Positions 36,365 to 48,260 of a stretch of 64,000 nucleotides of DNA are shown one piece after another. The DNA comes from Apostichopus japonicus (Eukaryota > Echinodermata > Holothuroidea > Aspidochirotida > Stichopodidae): contig NC_092561.1 of NCBI RefSeq assembly GCF_037975245.1, positions 13,015,001 through 13,079,000 on the forward strand, in the 5' to 3' direction. A model generated the notes under the pieces. It had not been told where the DNA came from. It saw only the letters and a program-made list of their open reading frames with translations, and did no database searches. A program made the position numbers and the translations under genes. Positions within the stretch are counted from its first letter, which is position 1. Every line of letters starts with the position of its first letter.

Positions 36365-37570
36365 TCAATATCATTCGTCTATTTCTTTCACGGCTGAATG
36401 TAAAAAACTCCCGAATGAAGAATGAGTTTGAGTAAGATTGACTGATCAAGGAAACGGTTCCTTGTATGGAAATGTGATTATATCTTCTTCCTCTTGCTTG
36501 CTCCAGTTTATTTCTTCATCAGATCAAATGACATGAATGATTCATAGTTATGTTCATTTAATGCCATGCATAATATATACGTAAAAGACCTTTTACTGAC
36601 ATTAAATCGAATAAAGAAAGGGCAGATTTCAGGGAAACTATTATCGCGCCCACTGGTATATTTTCTTCATGAAAATGGCTCCCCTCTTCAAAAATATATA
36701 CCTCCTTTACCTCCTTCTTAAAAAGTTGGGTTTCAATTAAATCAATTGGATACTTCAGTGTTTCCGTTTAATTTCCATTAAAAGAGGGATGGTTGATATA
36801 ACATCAAAATAGATCGCTATTGAATCAAGCTGATAATGGTAATTGTAGTTATCCTGGGGGTTTCTGAGAGGTTTATTTCCCTGGGTTATGATCATAGAGG
36901 CCTGGGAGGCATTCTTATCATGAATAATACCATGAAAGAGATCAAATCAAGTCCTTACTTTTATATCTATTTGAGGTTGATATTTCAACCTTTGGAATCT
37001 TGTTTCAAACTTTTGTATCAAAACATGAAGTAATATGTTGTGTGGAACCTGCATGCTCAGATGTAAGCCTATATTGTGTGTTACCACATATATTGATAAC
37101 ATTGACCACGGTAGGAAGATACAATCACACCATATTCTGAACATGTATATCGTTCATATTTCATTCAATTTTACTTCTTTTTATAGGCTAGAAAAACTCT
37201 CTGAATGTTGCCTCAATTTTCTGAAAGTTGATAAGCTTCCTAAATTTTTTATTCTTCAACTATTGAAGTTTACGAATTGCTATCAATAATTGAAACGACT
37301 GAAATGAATAATGTTGCTTTTATTAATCTCGAAACTCGTAGTAACAGTGCAGAAATTTATACAGAAATAAAACTGCGCCTATAGTATATGTATCATTATT
37401 ATTATAGCAAAATTGATATGGCGCTCGCTTGTACAGAACAATGAAGTATCGAGTGGTGCTTTACAACCTAATACTACCGGCATATTACACACAAAAAGCG
37501 GCAGAGAACAGGAGTGTCTTTAAATATTTATTTGCAGCATTTGTTAGAATCACAGCGGTAGTGGTATATG
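36365..37570. other. Non-coding DNA, nothing recognised
   Basis: Open frames of 65-84 codons on both strands overlap each other and lack domains. Confidence 0.5.
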
Positions 37571-37571
37571 C

Positions 37572-37575
<4 letters not shown>

Positions 37576-37651
<76 letters not shown>

Positions 37652-37656
37652 TATAT
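37576..37656. repeat. (AT)n microsatellite
   Basis: About 34 AT units followed by a short TTATATATTATA degenerate end. Confidence 0.96.
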
Positions 37657-37722
37657 TTGAATTTGTCCTGATGTCTCTAATATGCCATGGTACATTTCAT
37701 TGCGAGGCGAGTCTGTATACAG

Positions 37723-38216
37723 CAGGGTTTCCCTAACTTAATCCCCCACGAGCCCCCTGTGGATGTCAGAGTTGGCCACGAACCCCCGACTTTTCGAGAC
37801 ACAATCTCAGTCATTATTATACTATAATACCCATAACAGTGCTTCGTAAAAGATCAAGTTCATAGTGTAATATTGGAATGATAAAAAACAAGAGATGAAC
37901 ATATATTGATTTGGACACTTCAAGATCAGACGTACTGTCATACGTACACCAACTTCACCGAAGCCTGTGTATGTTTCATAATTCGTTCATTTTATCACAT
38001 GCACGGTACAGTACTACTATGGTAACATATGCGTATGGAACGCGAAAAGAGTTTGTCGATAGGTACGACTTTTGTACATTACTAAATTATATGATATATC
38101 AGATTTTAGTTCAACAAAAAGTACTGTACTTTTGACTTTCAGAAACGTCTTACGAACCCCCTGGGATGGACTCACGCACCCCTAGGGGTTCATGCACCCC
38201 AGTTAGGGAACCCCTG
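37723..38216. mobile_element. hAT-like MITE, 494 bp
   Basis: The right end, read inverted, is CAGGGGTTCCCTAACTGGGG. The left end is CAGGGTTTCCCTAACTTAAT. CAGNGGTTCCCNAACT is the well-known terminal style of hAT transposons. Flanks GTATACAG (37715-37722) and GTATACTA (38217-38224) are an 8 bp target duplication, the hAT length, with two mismatches. Sub-terminal CACGAGCCCCCTG and GAACCCCCTGGG blocks repeat within the ends. There is no transposase, so it is a non-autonomous, fairly old copy. Confidence 0.85.
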
Positions 38217-38219
38217 GTA

Positions 38220-40440
38220 TACTATACAGCATCAACATTAGGTAACTCACAAAATGAGCTTCAAATCACCCAATCAGTTTGTCATTGAAGTCATATGTAA
38301 AAGCTGAAAACCTTTGTCAAACTCATCACTGTGTCGTGATAGTAATATATTTATATATAATCGATGAAGAGTAATTAATAAGGTAAACAACTAAGGAATA
38401 TTCATAAAATCTCCCTTTCTTCCGGCATAGTTGCAGTTTGTGACCTCTCTGTCCATCCATACTAATTTTAGATGTGTTCTGCCTATGTATGTAGACCTAA
38501 ACTGCGTTATTATTGGCCAAGACATTTCTATAATATATTATACAGAATATATGTATAAGTATCCCATTCTTTAGTGACATATACATTATAGGTAACACAT
38601 TACGGAATTTAAAGATATTATTATAATAACTAGTAAATAAACAGTAAAAATGGATGATTCCAAAAGTTCCCAATTGCCGGATAATTCAATTCAATTCAAT
38701 TCATAAGACTTTATTTCAATCTCTTGTATTAAAGTATGCAATTATGACAAAAGACGTGGGTAAATGTACAAGAGAACAAGAGATTGAGGAGTGCCAACAA
38801 GAAGCTCTGCAGAGCTTGTTTACGTTGACACCCCTTTACAAATAAAACATAGAAAGAGAGCTTAAGATAAAGTCGTCGTACAGGACCAATACTCGTTGCA
38901 GTATAGGACATATTGCAAGTTGACGCTTTAAATAAATGGCGCTGTACTACTTTTCAATCGTAGAAGTACAAATTTCCCACCGTCGCTTTTTAGTGTATTT
39001 TGTAAATATTTGCTGTTGAATCATTTCAGTGATCAAAGAAGCAGTCGCTATCGTAGGTCTAATTGAGGATCAAAGTAAACATTGACTACGACAACTAAAG
39101 AACACAATCTCGTTGGTTTAAATTGAAGCGATGTTTAATTAACAACTCTCATTAATACTTTAAATATCATGAACGGAGAATAATGATCAATCGAAAAGAC
39201 ATGTGAGGTTGGTATCGATATATCGATTTAGCTGGAGAATCACCGATTCTTTTAGCTCTTGTCCATTAATTGTTTATTATGGTGTGTCACAAATACAGGT
39301 CATATATCACTTATATCTACTATTACACTTAATAGGGGAACGAACTTAAACGAACCTTTACAGCTTGCATTTGTTTCTAAGCATAGAGCTATGAGATGTT
39401 ACGGAACAGCTTCATGTTCTAAGTAACTTCTGTGGGGACACTACATTCTTCACATGGTAGAAGTGGGGTTGCATGGGACTACATAATAAAATATCAATTC
39501 TGAACACTTAATTTAAGTAATAAAAAAATACGGAAAATGTGGGCTGATTCAATTGTTTTTGAAATGCAAATTTATTGAATATACCTCATATGTGTGTCAC
39601 TTAATTGTTTACTATACTTCAAGTATAGTATAGTATAAAATAGTATATTATTATTTAGTGTACATGCTTCAATTGAGTAATCAGCTTGTGATGCTTCCAT
39701 GGTACAATAGAGGAAAATACTAATTGGTAGGTAACATCCATTAAAAGTCTCAATACGTGTTTGATGATGAATTTCGGAAAACAAACTTCCGAAGCAGATT
39801 CAATGTTTCTTATTCTAAATACACTTTGACCAGGTGGGCTTAATGGAGAAAAGCTGTCGCAATCGAAAGAAAGAAATTTATTTTCTGTTGCCCTTATGGT
39901 GCGAACGATTTACCGTAAAATCAGTGCGACCGCCCATATCAGCATGTTCATTACACAAATGTAACCTATATATACTCGTATCGTCCACTCGTAAGTCCTT
40001 TTCCTAACGGTCGTAAAAAAAAAAGAGATTTGATTCGCGCATGATCTGTTGGGCGGGGCTAGCAAATTTTAAGTGAAGTTTGTAGAATCTACGGACTCGT
40101 TAAAAAGCTGGCGAATTTTATTCAGCTCAAAATAAAAATAATGATTAATAATATGAAAATTGCATATAACGGTGTTATTTTCCCTGAGCTTTTTAGGGCA
40201 GTAAACTGGGAAGGTCGAAGTTAACATATGGCAAACACACATTGAGACTTTAAGTTGCAAGCAATATGTAACAAATATAAATAAAGATATAGCGCCACCA
40301 AATAAAGGAAACTGAAAATGACGAGCGGTGACGGCGTGTCAATCGCATAATCAGTTGTTATGTATCTCTTTAAGATTATTAGCCCACGGACAGGTCACGA
40401 AACTCGATCTGCCATGCTGCTGGTAGCTCATTGCACTGAA
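38220..40440. other. Mostly unrecognised DNA, with a possible LINE 3' tail
   Basis: At 38683-38703 a short (AATTC)n array sits beside ATAAGACTTTATTTCAATC. Read on the minus strand this is an AAATAAAGTCTTAT signal followed by a (TTGAA)n tail, the style of some CR1/L2-like retrotransposon 3' ends. No coding part is attached. The rest of the stretch holds nothing I can name. Confidence 0.35.
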
Positions 40441-40448
40441 CGTTGTAT

Positions 40449-40985
40449 CCATAGGCGTACGAGGCGGGAGGGGGGGGGGGGCAGGGGGCAGACTGCCCCC
40501 AAATTTGCAGAGGACAAGAAATACGGGCAAAAGTCCTGAAAAATTCGGGCAGCCTAAGAGGAGAAAAAATATATAAATATGCAGTAGCTTGCCCGATTCT
40601 TTTTCAAATTTTTGCCCGACAATTCCGTGGAGAGCGTTTTTGTTATTTGGTTTCTGACATTAATACTAATATAGGCCTAATGATTTTCTTTATTTAACAT
40701 CATGATGCCCGAATATTTCCATTTTTGCCTCTTCTAACTTACCAAAATTTTGGGAAGTGTAAATTTCTAAAACGTGAGATTATAATATAAAGAATGTTTA
40801 GATGCAATTTGCAAGGCCTCAGAAGTGCCATTTCCGGCAATCTGAGAGGCATTTCTTGCCAAAAAAATTCTTGTGCGCTACGCGCCAACCGATGGTGGCG
40901 CTCCGCTTAGATAGTGTCACAGGAATTTTCGGGCACACAGTTTCTGCCCCCCCCCCAAAACTAAAATGGTCCCGTACGCCTATGG
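40449..40985. mobile_element. 537 bp non-autonomous DNA transposon with CCATAGGCGTACG ends
   Basis: Perfect 13 bp inverted ends CCATAGGCGTACG / CGTACGCCTATGG, flanked by a perfect 6 bp duplication TTGTAT (40443-40448 and 40986-40991). It has poly-G just inside the left end and poly-C just inside the right end. The family blocks AGTGCCATTTCCGGCAATCT and GGTGGCGCTCCGCTTAGATA lie at 40826-40914. The 63-codon frame inside is not a gene. Confidence 0.85.
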
Positions 40986-41339
40986 TTGTATGATTGCCCT
41001 TTAGAATACATAGCTACGAAATATATTCAAAACTTGTGTTCAAAAGACGGTTACTATTTCCATGTTCTAGTGAAGCGAATTAAGTATATAGGCCTATGCC
41101 CATCTGACGAGAGTGTTTGCTCCCTACTGACTTCGTTCGCCCACGTATAACCACTGTAACTTATAGCTCTTTATTTGACGAAGTATTCATGCATACCTGT
41201 CATTAAAATATATCACATTCAAAAGCTTGCGGGGAATTATGAAATTACTCTACATTTCGTTGTCATTCTGACAGATCTCAATTTCATAATCTCTTAATTT
41301 TTGTATCTTTGGTTAGAGTTGAGGTTTAGGGCTAAAAAA

Positions 41340-41725
41340 TGACAGGGACCATTGTAAATGACTTTAACATGTTTTTCACCAAGAATGGTCATTATTCAAC
41401 TATCCAAAACTAACCAGCTGTATTTAAGACTATCCAGATGTTCTATGTTTCTACCCGATACCACTAAATCTGAAATATTGACTATTGTAAGGAGGCTTAG
41501 CGACATAAGGTATGTTGACTTTAATGATATGAGCTGCATGCACTAAGTGGGAAATATCATCACCTATATTATCCAACCGTTTACCCTTATTTGTAACAAA
41601 TATTTTTGCGTGCAGGGAATTTTCAGACATCATGAAAGTCGCAAAAGTCCTACCTGTATTTAAGTTTGGTTAGAAAAACATTTTTCACAAATTATAGACC
41701 AGTTTCATTACTACCGAACTGAGGT
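41340..41725 (+). pseudogene. Non-LTR retrotransposon reverse transcriptase relic (N-terminal part)
   Basis: Conceptual translation in shifting frames gives, in the order found in non-LTR ORF2: NDFNMFFTKNG (the region before the RT), SMFLPDTTKSEIL, VDFNDMS, QPFTLICN, QGIF, then MKVAKVLPVFKFG and FTNYRPVSLLPN. The last two correspond to RT blocks (KIAKVIPIFKSG and NYRPISLLP-like). At least two frameshifts and a TAG after FKFG break it, and it stops before the catalytic FxxDF and YADD blocks. A 57 bp tandem repeat follows directly. Clade cannot be fixed from so short a relic; Jockey/CR1-like is my best guess. Confidence 0.75.
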
Positions 41726-41935
41726 ACATATAGCCTAGAGTAATGTACGTTTATTGGCACACTTGCTACTGTACTCACTGGTACCTATAGCCTTGAGTTG
41801 GGTAACTGTATTGGCACTCTTGCTATTGTACTCACTGTAACCCGTAGCCTTGAGTTGGGTAACTGTATTGGCACTCTTGCTATTGTACTCACTGGTACCC
41901 AAAGCCTGGAGTTGTGTTAGTGTATTATAACTCTA
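41715..41935. repeat. 57 bp tandem repeat, about four copies
   Basis: GTACTCACTG begins at 41771, 41828 and 41885 exactly 57 bp apart. Each is followed by GTACC-like, GCCTTGAGTTGGGTAACTGT and ATTGGCACTCTTGC blocks. Flanking partial units are more diverged. Confidence 0.92.
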
Positions 41936-42039
41936 GCTATGCTCACGCCTTCTACTATATCTCATCACTCTGAGAAGATGAACCAGTAGTCACTGAAGGT
42001 ATGTTTACGACTTCCGTAAAGACATTTACTAGATTATGT

Positions 42040-42530
42040 AGATATGTTTAACTTATCTGGTATCAAGAGAGTTTTCCGAAGTCTAGTTTGTCGGGATGCA
42101 TCGTCTGCAGCCACCACATTGTTGAATCCAATTCCATCACCAGCGACAGCATGCAACTTACATTCAAGACAAAGGGTCACATCACTTGCACAACCTCTAA
42201 TGTTATCTATCTGATCTCTTGTAGAGTTTGCGGCATCCAGTATGTTGGCGAAACCAAAACCAACCTAAAGAAGCGACTCTATGGTCACTGATCCACAGTC
42301 AACACCTTGAAGACTGAGACCCTATAGTTGGAGAACACTTTACACTTCCCCACCATACCATTAATGACATGTCCCTACAGGCGTTTGAATCCTTAGGTTG
42401 CCGCCCTGAACTAGTACGAATCAGCAGAGAGAGATGTGGATGCAACGCCTTCGCACCATTCAACCTCATGGGCTCAACATCATTATGGCTACACAGCAAT
42501 TTCATGAAGAGTAATGGACTCGTTCATTTT
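42040..42530 (+). pseudogene. Penelope-like element relic: GIY-YIG endonuclease region
   Basis: The frame 42088-42291 encodes a CIVCSHHI cysteine pair, then [24 protein letters not shown] and LKKRLYGH (split here: [19 protein letters not shown]). This is the GIY-YIG nuclease signature of Penelope-like retroelements, preceded by their CxxC motif. A TGA interrupts just after the GH. The expected continuation (STVNTLK, then HFTLPHHTIND, then the C-terminal ERCGCNAFAPFNLMGST) is readable only with frame changes to about 42500. The reverse transcriptase part is absent. It is a dead, 5'-truncated copy. Confidence 0.82.
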
Positions 42531-42534
42531 GTTC

Positions 42535-43434
42535 TTAAGGTAAATTTTAAGATATGTCATTTACAATCGTGCCTGCCATTCAGGCTACGGAGGATATTCA
42601 TAGTAAAACAATTTTCTTCCTTACTTTTTCCCCAGAGATTTACAACGCCTTTATTTTAAATGCATTGAAGATAACACCCATTACAGAGAGCCCTGTCTAT
42701 ATTATCAACATTTAATACATATCTAGAGATATTTTTGAGATAATAGAATATAAACGACGTTAGACTCGAATTCTAGGAGGTATTGTATCATCTTCAACAC
42801 AAAACCAGGATGCGCGCATGATGACGTCACGTAAGAAAAAAAAAAGAGCGCTCTTAAGAGTGTTTAACATTTTAACTAAACGTAATATTACTGTTATAGT
42901 GCAAATCGTTATGATTATGTACAACATCAGTATGAATCGCTTGCATACTTATCCGTTAAAGACGGTAATGAAATAAAACAGACTACAAGATTGAACGGTA
43001 GGTAGGACAATGAGTTTTACTTCCGTGTTTGCATGTTTGAGGTATGTTCCTTTAAAGTCGTCTGGAGTGGAACCACCTGGTTCTTGTCTGTCCAATGTAC
43101 CATTAAAGCAACATCAAGTGTATTATGAGAGTCTCATCCACAACTTATATCATTCCCGTTATATACAGACATATTACGTGCATAGGATAGTATACATCGA
43201 AGCAATTTTAATCTCAATAGATCTACGGAGGGTTAAAAGTAAATAGCATATATTTGAACGGCTGATATAACAAAATAAACACAGTCATACATATCAGAAA
43301 TGAATTGATTCATCCAATAAAGTCTTTGGTTGTAAAACTATAAAACATGAACTTTGGAAACAGTTACAACTATATAGACTGATTCCTACTGATATCTATT
43401 TAGCGTCCACGATCGTATGTTAGAACGTCACATG
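42535..43434. other. Non-coding DNA upstream of the NLR locus
   Basis: Contains a CRE-like ATGACGTCAC at about 42819. The 78-codon frame at 43010-43246 has no domain. Nothing else was identified. Confidence 0.4.
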
Positions 43435-43586
43435 ACCTACGCGACGCCATCTTATCATTTGGATGTTTTTCATTCCTGTTTCCGTATGTTCTTCTTTCGT
43501 GATTTTCTTCTGTTATTTAAGGATTAAAGAATTCCAGACTTAAATTCTGCTCTGGATGATAAACCCACAAGATAATGATCGAACTG
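43435..43586 (+). promoter_or_regulatory. Possible promoter and 5' leader exon of the NLR gene
   Basis: A locally CG-containing patch (CTACGCGACGCCATCTT, an inverted YY1-like GCCATCTT) precedes a stretch ending in ATGATCGAACTG|GTAAGT, a perfect splice donor at 43587. If joined to the acceptor at 45100 this ATG would give only a short upstream frame, so the exon would be a leader and not coding. All of this is inference; transcript data would settle it. Confidence 0.22.
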
Positions 43587-43589
43587 GTA

Positions 43590-45190
43590 AGTAACGTACA
43601 GGAGACAGTATTGGTCTGAAGCTATATACTGATATACAAAACGCGTTATTAATAACACAGGCAATGTTAAATGTATGTATGAACATGGCGTCATCCAGGC
43701 AATTTCATTTTATAAGAATTATAATCCATGTATGAATGATAATATTTCAATGTTTATTTTAATATTTCATTAATATGAAGGGAATATTTTGAAGCTGATG
43801 TCCTGGTTATTCAAATGTTCATTCACGCAGCTACAACATATCTCTTGCAACCAAAACATGTGCTATCCTTTAACTTTTTGCTGATTATAAATATACTAAC
43901 AGTGAATCCTAACTAAACAGACATTTAGAATTGTAATACTTTCATAGCAGGCGTGGCCCCTTTAGGTTTTGGTCTAAATTAAATGTTTTCAACTTGAGAA
44001 ACTATATGCATGAGAGACATCCAATCGTCTTACTTTCAATCCGTATGGAACATGGAATAAATTATGTGAGATGTAAATGAACCATTGAATAGGTTTTCTA
44101 AGATTAATCTAGTGGAAAGTTTATGGAACATGCTATAAGTTAGGCCTATATATGAGAAGTAAACAGAACATCGAATAAGTTAGAATAGGCTTACCAAGTT
44201 GGAATGTGGTTCTATTAGTTCATTGAAACCACTGTAAAATGTTACAATATTTTTAAACTATATACAAACTTCCTGATAATCCGGAAGAATATTAATATTA
44301 AAACAATAGAATAAGCAGATTATGTTTATGAAGCAAGCTAATTTTAGGAGATTTTGTCTTTGTATGATAGTAATCACGTGACTGATTCAATTTGCTTTAT
44401 CGGGTGACCAGAACGATGCATCGTTAATGTTATTTTTCTGCAATTATTGGAAAAAATTAAACCATGTAAGATTCAATCCCCTCGGCTTATGAATGAACCG
44501 CATTTTTTCCCCTCTGCCCGACATTCAGTCGTACCGCATAAAGCAGCAGTTTAACCTACGCATGCGATTTACCCTGGTAGGATAATAATATACACAAGTA
44601 TGCGTATGATAACAGTGGGTCATCTTTCTCTTTCATTTCATATATTAAGATTACTGAGGGAATAATTAATAAATTTGATTTGATCCTCAACGTTAACAGT
44701 TCGTCACGTGCACGCTTTGTATTACTGTATAAGACACATTAAAGACCAAATAAGAAAATGTTTATTAAAGAAAAACAGATTTTTACCTCCCTTTTTTAAT
44801 GAACTTTGACTATAGTCAAACTAATGACCCACGTGTTTATCTGATGTCACTATCGATTAGCATCGATAGAATAAAAAAATCGACTCAAACAGAATATGTT
44901 TTGTGTAAACAATAAACCGTTAATAGGATATAAGGAGAGATTCTCTTTGATGTAATCTTTGTCGAGCCAGAGACCTATTGGTAAAGTGACTGGTTCTGTT
45001 GAATTATAGATTTACACATTGATTTATGATAATTTTGTTACGTTAGTTTTAACCATGCTTTCTGTATCAATATATATTCAACAGATCACCGTTTTGACAG
45101 ATAATCATGGACAATATTTCTCAAAGGAAAAGAAAGTGAAGACCCAAGTTTATCCCGCCAACCAGTGACGAAAGTTGCTGTGACGTCATA
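43590..45190. other. Probable 5' intron or upstream DNA of the NLR gene
   Basis: No open frame of note. Acceptor-like CAG sites at 45084 and 45100 precede the candidate start exon, but the sequence just after them has stops in the frames entered. Confidence 0.35.
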
Positions 45191-45194
45191 ATCG

Positions 45195-45216
45195 ATGGAG
45201 CGTCTTACAGTGCAAG
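45195..45216 (+). CDS. Candidate start exon of the NLR gene
   Basis: ATG at 45195 encodes MERLTVQ and ends with one base before a donor CAAG|GTTTGT. That leftover base plus the AC at the start of the 45611 exon makes GAC (Asp), so the phase is exactly right. A TAA lies in frame just upstream of the ATG. With this start the protein has no death-fold or other effector domain before the NACHT region. The short length and mediocre donor make it uncertain, and an upstream exon with a different acceptor is the alternative. Confidence 0.35.
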
Positions 45217-45610
45217 GTTTGTTGTAATTACGTAGTTTTGAATCAGATCAATAAGAGGGCTGGTGTTTAAAATAAACAAGATACGGATATAAGCCTAAGA
45301 ATTCTAAATATTCTTACAGTGTATATGATCGAGAGTTCAACATGATAATTTTTATTGTTTCATTGTTTTGTTTCTACATTATTAATTTGACCTTACCTGC
45401 CTTGGAATTGTTATATTTAAATACGAACGCATATAAGGCGGTTTAAATAGCATATTACTCCGATTTAACTGGTAACATTATGTCGTTCACAGTGACATTA
45501 AACAGATTGCCCGCCATACTTGTTTCCAGTTTATATATAAGCACTGACACGTCCCAACTTTATTGACCAACAAATAATGTTTACAAATTAATATTTTGCA
45601 CTCTTTTCAG

Positions 45611-47136
45611 ACAAAAAGAACATACTCATCGATTCTCTGAAGAGCAGCTATAAACTACAATATGACGCAATCCAGCCGATACCGTACATCAAGGACAGAC
45701 TTTATTGTGTAGACAAGTTATTTGTTGAGGGCGGTACAGAGATCTATATTGCTGAAGGAGCGACGAGGGAGATAAAAGGATCATGGGTACGTGTTGACTC
45801 GTACAAAGATATCTTCACAGACCCTCGAATGAAAACCAAACGGCGCATCATAGAAGCAGAAGCCGGGTATGGTAAGTCAACAGTGGCCCTACAGCTCGCT
45901 TATGATTGGTGCAATGGTGTAAAGGATTCACCTTTTAAAGACGTAGAGATTCTAATTCTTCTTCGGTTGGGGCAGCTGAACAGCAAAATATCTATCTATC
46001 AAGCAGTAAAGCTGTTCTTGGCACCAAGAGATCCTCGAATCAAATCTTCTGATATTAAAAATATCATTGAAAGTTGTTCTTCTGTTAAGGTAATCCTGGA
46101 CGGGTATAATGAGTTTCCTGATAGGAGCGTAGCTACCGAAAGTGACGTAGGACGTATCATTACCAACAATCTGTTTTGGAATATTGATGTTACCCTGACA
46201 ACCAGATATCTTCCAAAGGACTATGACAAATCAAGCACAAAATATGTTAGGTTAGTTGGCTTTGACGAAAAAGCACGTGACCTGTACATTCGAAAAGCTG
46301 TTACTGGGAATGACGAAGAAAGCGTTGCTAAAATCAAGCGCGCTTTGGAAGAAAACCCGATTTTGGATGACCTATGTCAAGTACCTCTCTTATTTGCAAT
46401 GTTTTCTCACATGACCCACGAAAGCACACTTTTTCAGAATTTTTATTCAGTTACCAGTTTCTTTAGCTACATGATTACATGTCTCCATAGTCACATGAGA
46501 AACAAATCACTGCACATCAGAGGCGCACCGGGACAGGGGATGAATTATGAACGTTTACACGATGAACTGAGTAAAGTAGCATTTGAAGGTCTCTCCGGTG
46601 AAAACCAACAGTTATCATGGAGTAAGGATAGACTCTTTTCACGACTAGGTCAAGAGTTTTGTCAATATTATCTTGCAGTTGGTATCTTGGTAGAGGAAGA
46701 AGTGTCTAATATGACAAACGAACAGACTTCTACTACAGACATTCAGCCAAGGGTTTACATAAGATTCTACCATCAATTATCCTGTGAATGGTTTGCGTCT
46801 TTTGAACTGCTAAAAGTTTTGGCTGCTACAGGAAATGCATCTGATCTGAAGAATGTTCTTGATGAAGTGGATCCATTTAAAGCTCAGTACCTCTATCGAT
46901 TCACCTGTGGGATTAGAGAAGAAGATGGGAAGAGAATAATAGAATACTTAAAGGGCAGGGGGGACGGTGATCAGTTTGCCATCCTCTGCATCCTGGAACA
47001 GACTGATGAGGTAGATGGAATCAAGGACACCGTCAGGGATCTGTGTTCTAGTCAAGTGGATATCAATGGAGACTCACACAGAAGACTACAACAGAGGAGT
47101 ACCATACAGCTACTGGAGATTGCTGTCAGAATTGGC
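45611..47136 (+). CDS. NLR-type NACHT domain protein, main exon
   Basis: Cytosolic NLR-like sensor: NACHT NTPases are thought to oligomerise upon ligand sensing; the ligand here is unknown. The exon starts at acceptor TTTTCAG|AC (45610/45611) and the frame is open from there, not only from the ATG at 45829. It begins with an NLR-type linker (DAIQPIPYIKDRLYC, VDKLFVEGG, YKDIF). Counting from the 45829 Met: Walker A-like AEAGYGKST at 10-18, Walker B-like VILDGYNEF at 88-96, sensor-1-like LTTRYLPK at 123-130, a PILDDLCQVPLL block near 177-188, and a FYHQLSCEWFAS helical block near 313-324. The first P-loop glycine is Ala and the usual Asp of DGxDE is Asn. The exon ends at donor GGC|GTAAGT (47136/47137), phase 0; the codons beyond it to a stop are intron. 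The family style is that of sea cucumber NLRs. Confidence 0.93.
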
Positions 47137-47159
47137 GTAAGTATTAATAATAAATGAAT

Positions 47160-47865
47160 ATTTTAATCATTTCATGGATTGAGTTGGTAGACATTTTAGC
47201 TGAATGTCAGTGCAATCATGACACAATCCAATTACAGTTAACACACTCTGACAAATGAAAATCCAAAGTAATATTCCTGATAACATCTTTCATGTATGAT
47301 GTAAGGACAGAGTGGTACTGGAGATTGGGTAAGGTTGCCGCACGAGTCTTAGTTACAAATCTTGTATAAGCTCCCTTTTATAAGATAAATGCTATTTTAA
47401 ATCTTACAGTGTGCATGTATATGAGAGATAGAGCAAAGCATAGCATACATTCTTTTCTATACTATTTTTTAATAAAGGTTCAGTAATACTTTAAAAGAGA
47501 CTCAATCTATGATATGAGGAACAAAATTGAAGGCAAAGCCTTAACAAAATAAAGACTAAAATACCTTGACCTCCACAGTCACGTAAAATTTGAAAGTAAG
47601 CTACACAGTCATAGACATGGTGAGGCTGTAAGCCCGGGGAAGGGAAGGGAGCGCCTGATTAATATATATAGAAGACCACCAAGACAATAGGTAAATATTA
47701 TATTTGGTGTGGGCATAATTAACCATGGTTCCTTGCAAGGAAACCTGCCTCGAACGTTTACTCAATTATAATAAACAATGTAATAACGGCATTGGCAGTC
47801 ATTATTATTATAACATGTACAGTTACAACTGTAAGGGAAATCAATTTTTCATGGAATATGCCAAA
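47160..47865. other. Intron of the NLR gene, nothing recognised
   Basis: No exon-like frame or element between the NACHT exon and the 53 bp repeat array. Confidence 0.5.
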
Positions 47866-47867
47866 CA

Positions 47868-48260
47868 ACCCTTGCAGGGAGTATAGTGAATGGTTATCTA
47901 ACTATACTAATGTAGTAATAAACCTTGCAAAGAGTGTAGTGTATGGTCAGTGAACCATACTAATGTAGTGTCATCCGTTGCAGGGAATGTAGTGTATGAT
48001 CAGGCAACCATACTAATATAGTGTAAAACCTTACAGGGAGAGTAGTGTGTGGTCATCGAACCGTACTAATGTAGTAACAACCCTTACAGAGGGATAAGTG
48101 TATGGGCATCGAACCATACTAATGTAGTAACGACCCTTGCAGGGAGTGTAGTGTATGATCAGGGAACCATACTAATATAGTAACAACCCTTACAGGGAGT
48201 GTGGTGTACGGTTATCGAACAAAACTAAATTGGTGTCCACCCCCACAGGGAGTGTGCTCA
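47868..48260. repeat. 53 bp minisatellite, about eight copies
   Basis: The CTTRCAGGGA block recurs at 47871, 47924, 47977, 48030, 48083, 48136, 48189 and 48242, each exactly 53 bp apart. Units also share GTAGTGTATGRTCA and AACCATACTAATRTAGTAA. The array lies inside the NLR intron. The exact register despite many substitutions indicates old, indel-free copies. Confidence 0.96.

Noticed and set aside
47868-48260. A CRISPR-like array (regular 53 bp period)
   Set aside because: Whole units are repeated; there are no unique spacers between constant repeats, and the setting is an animal intron.
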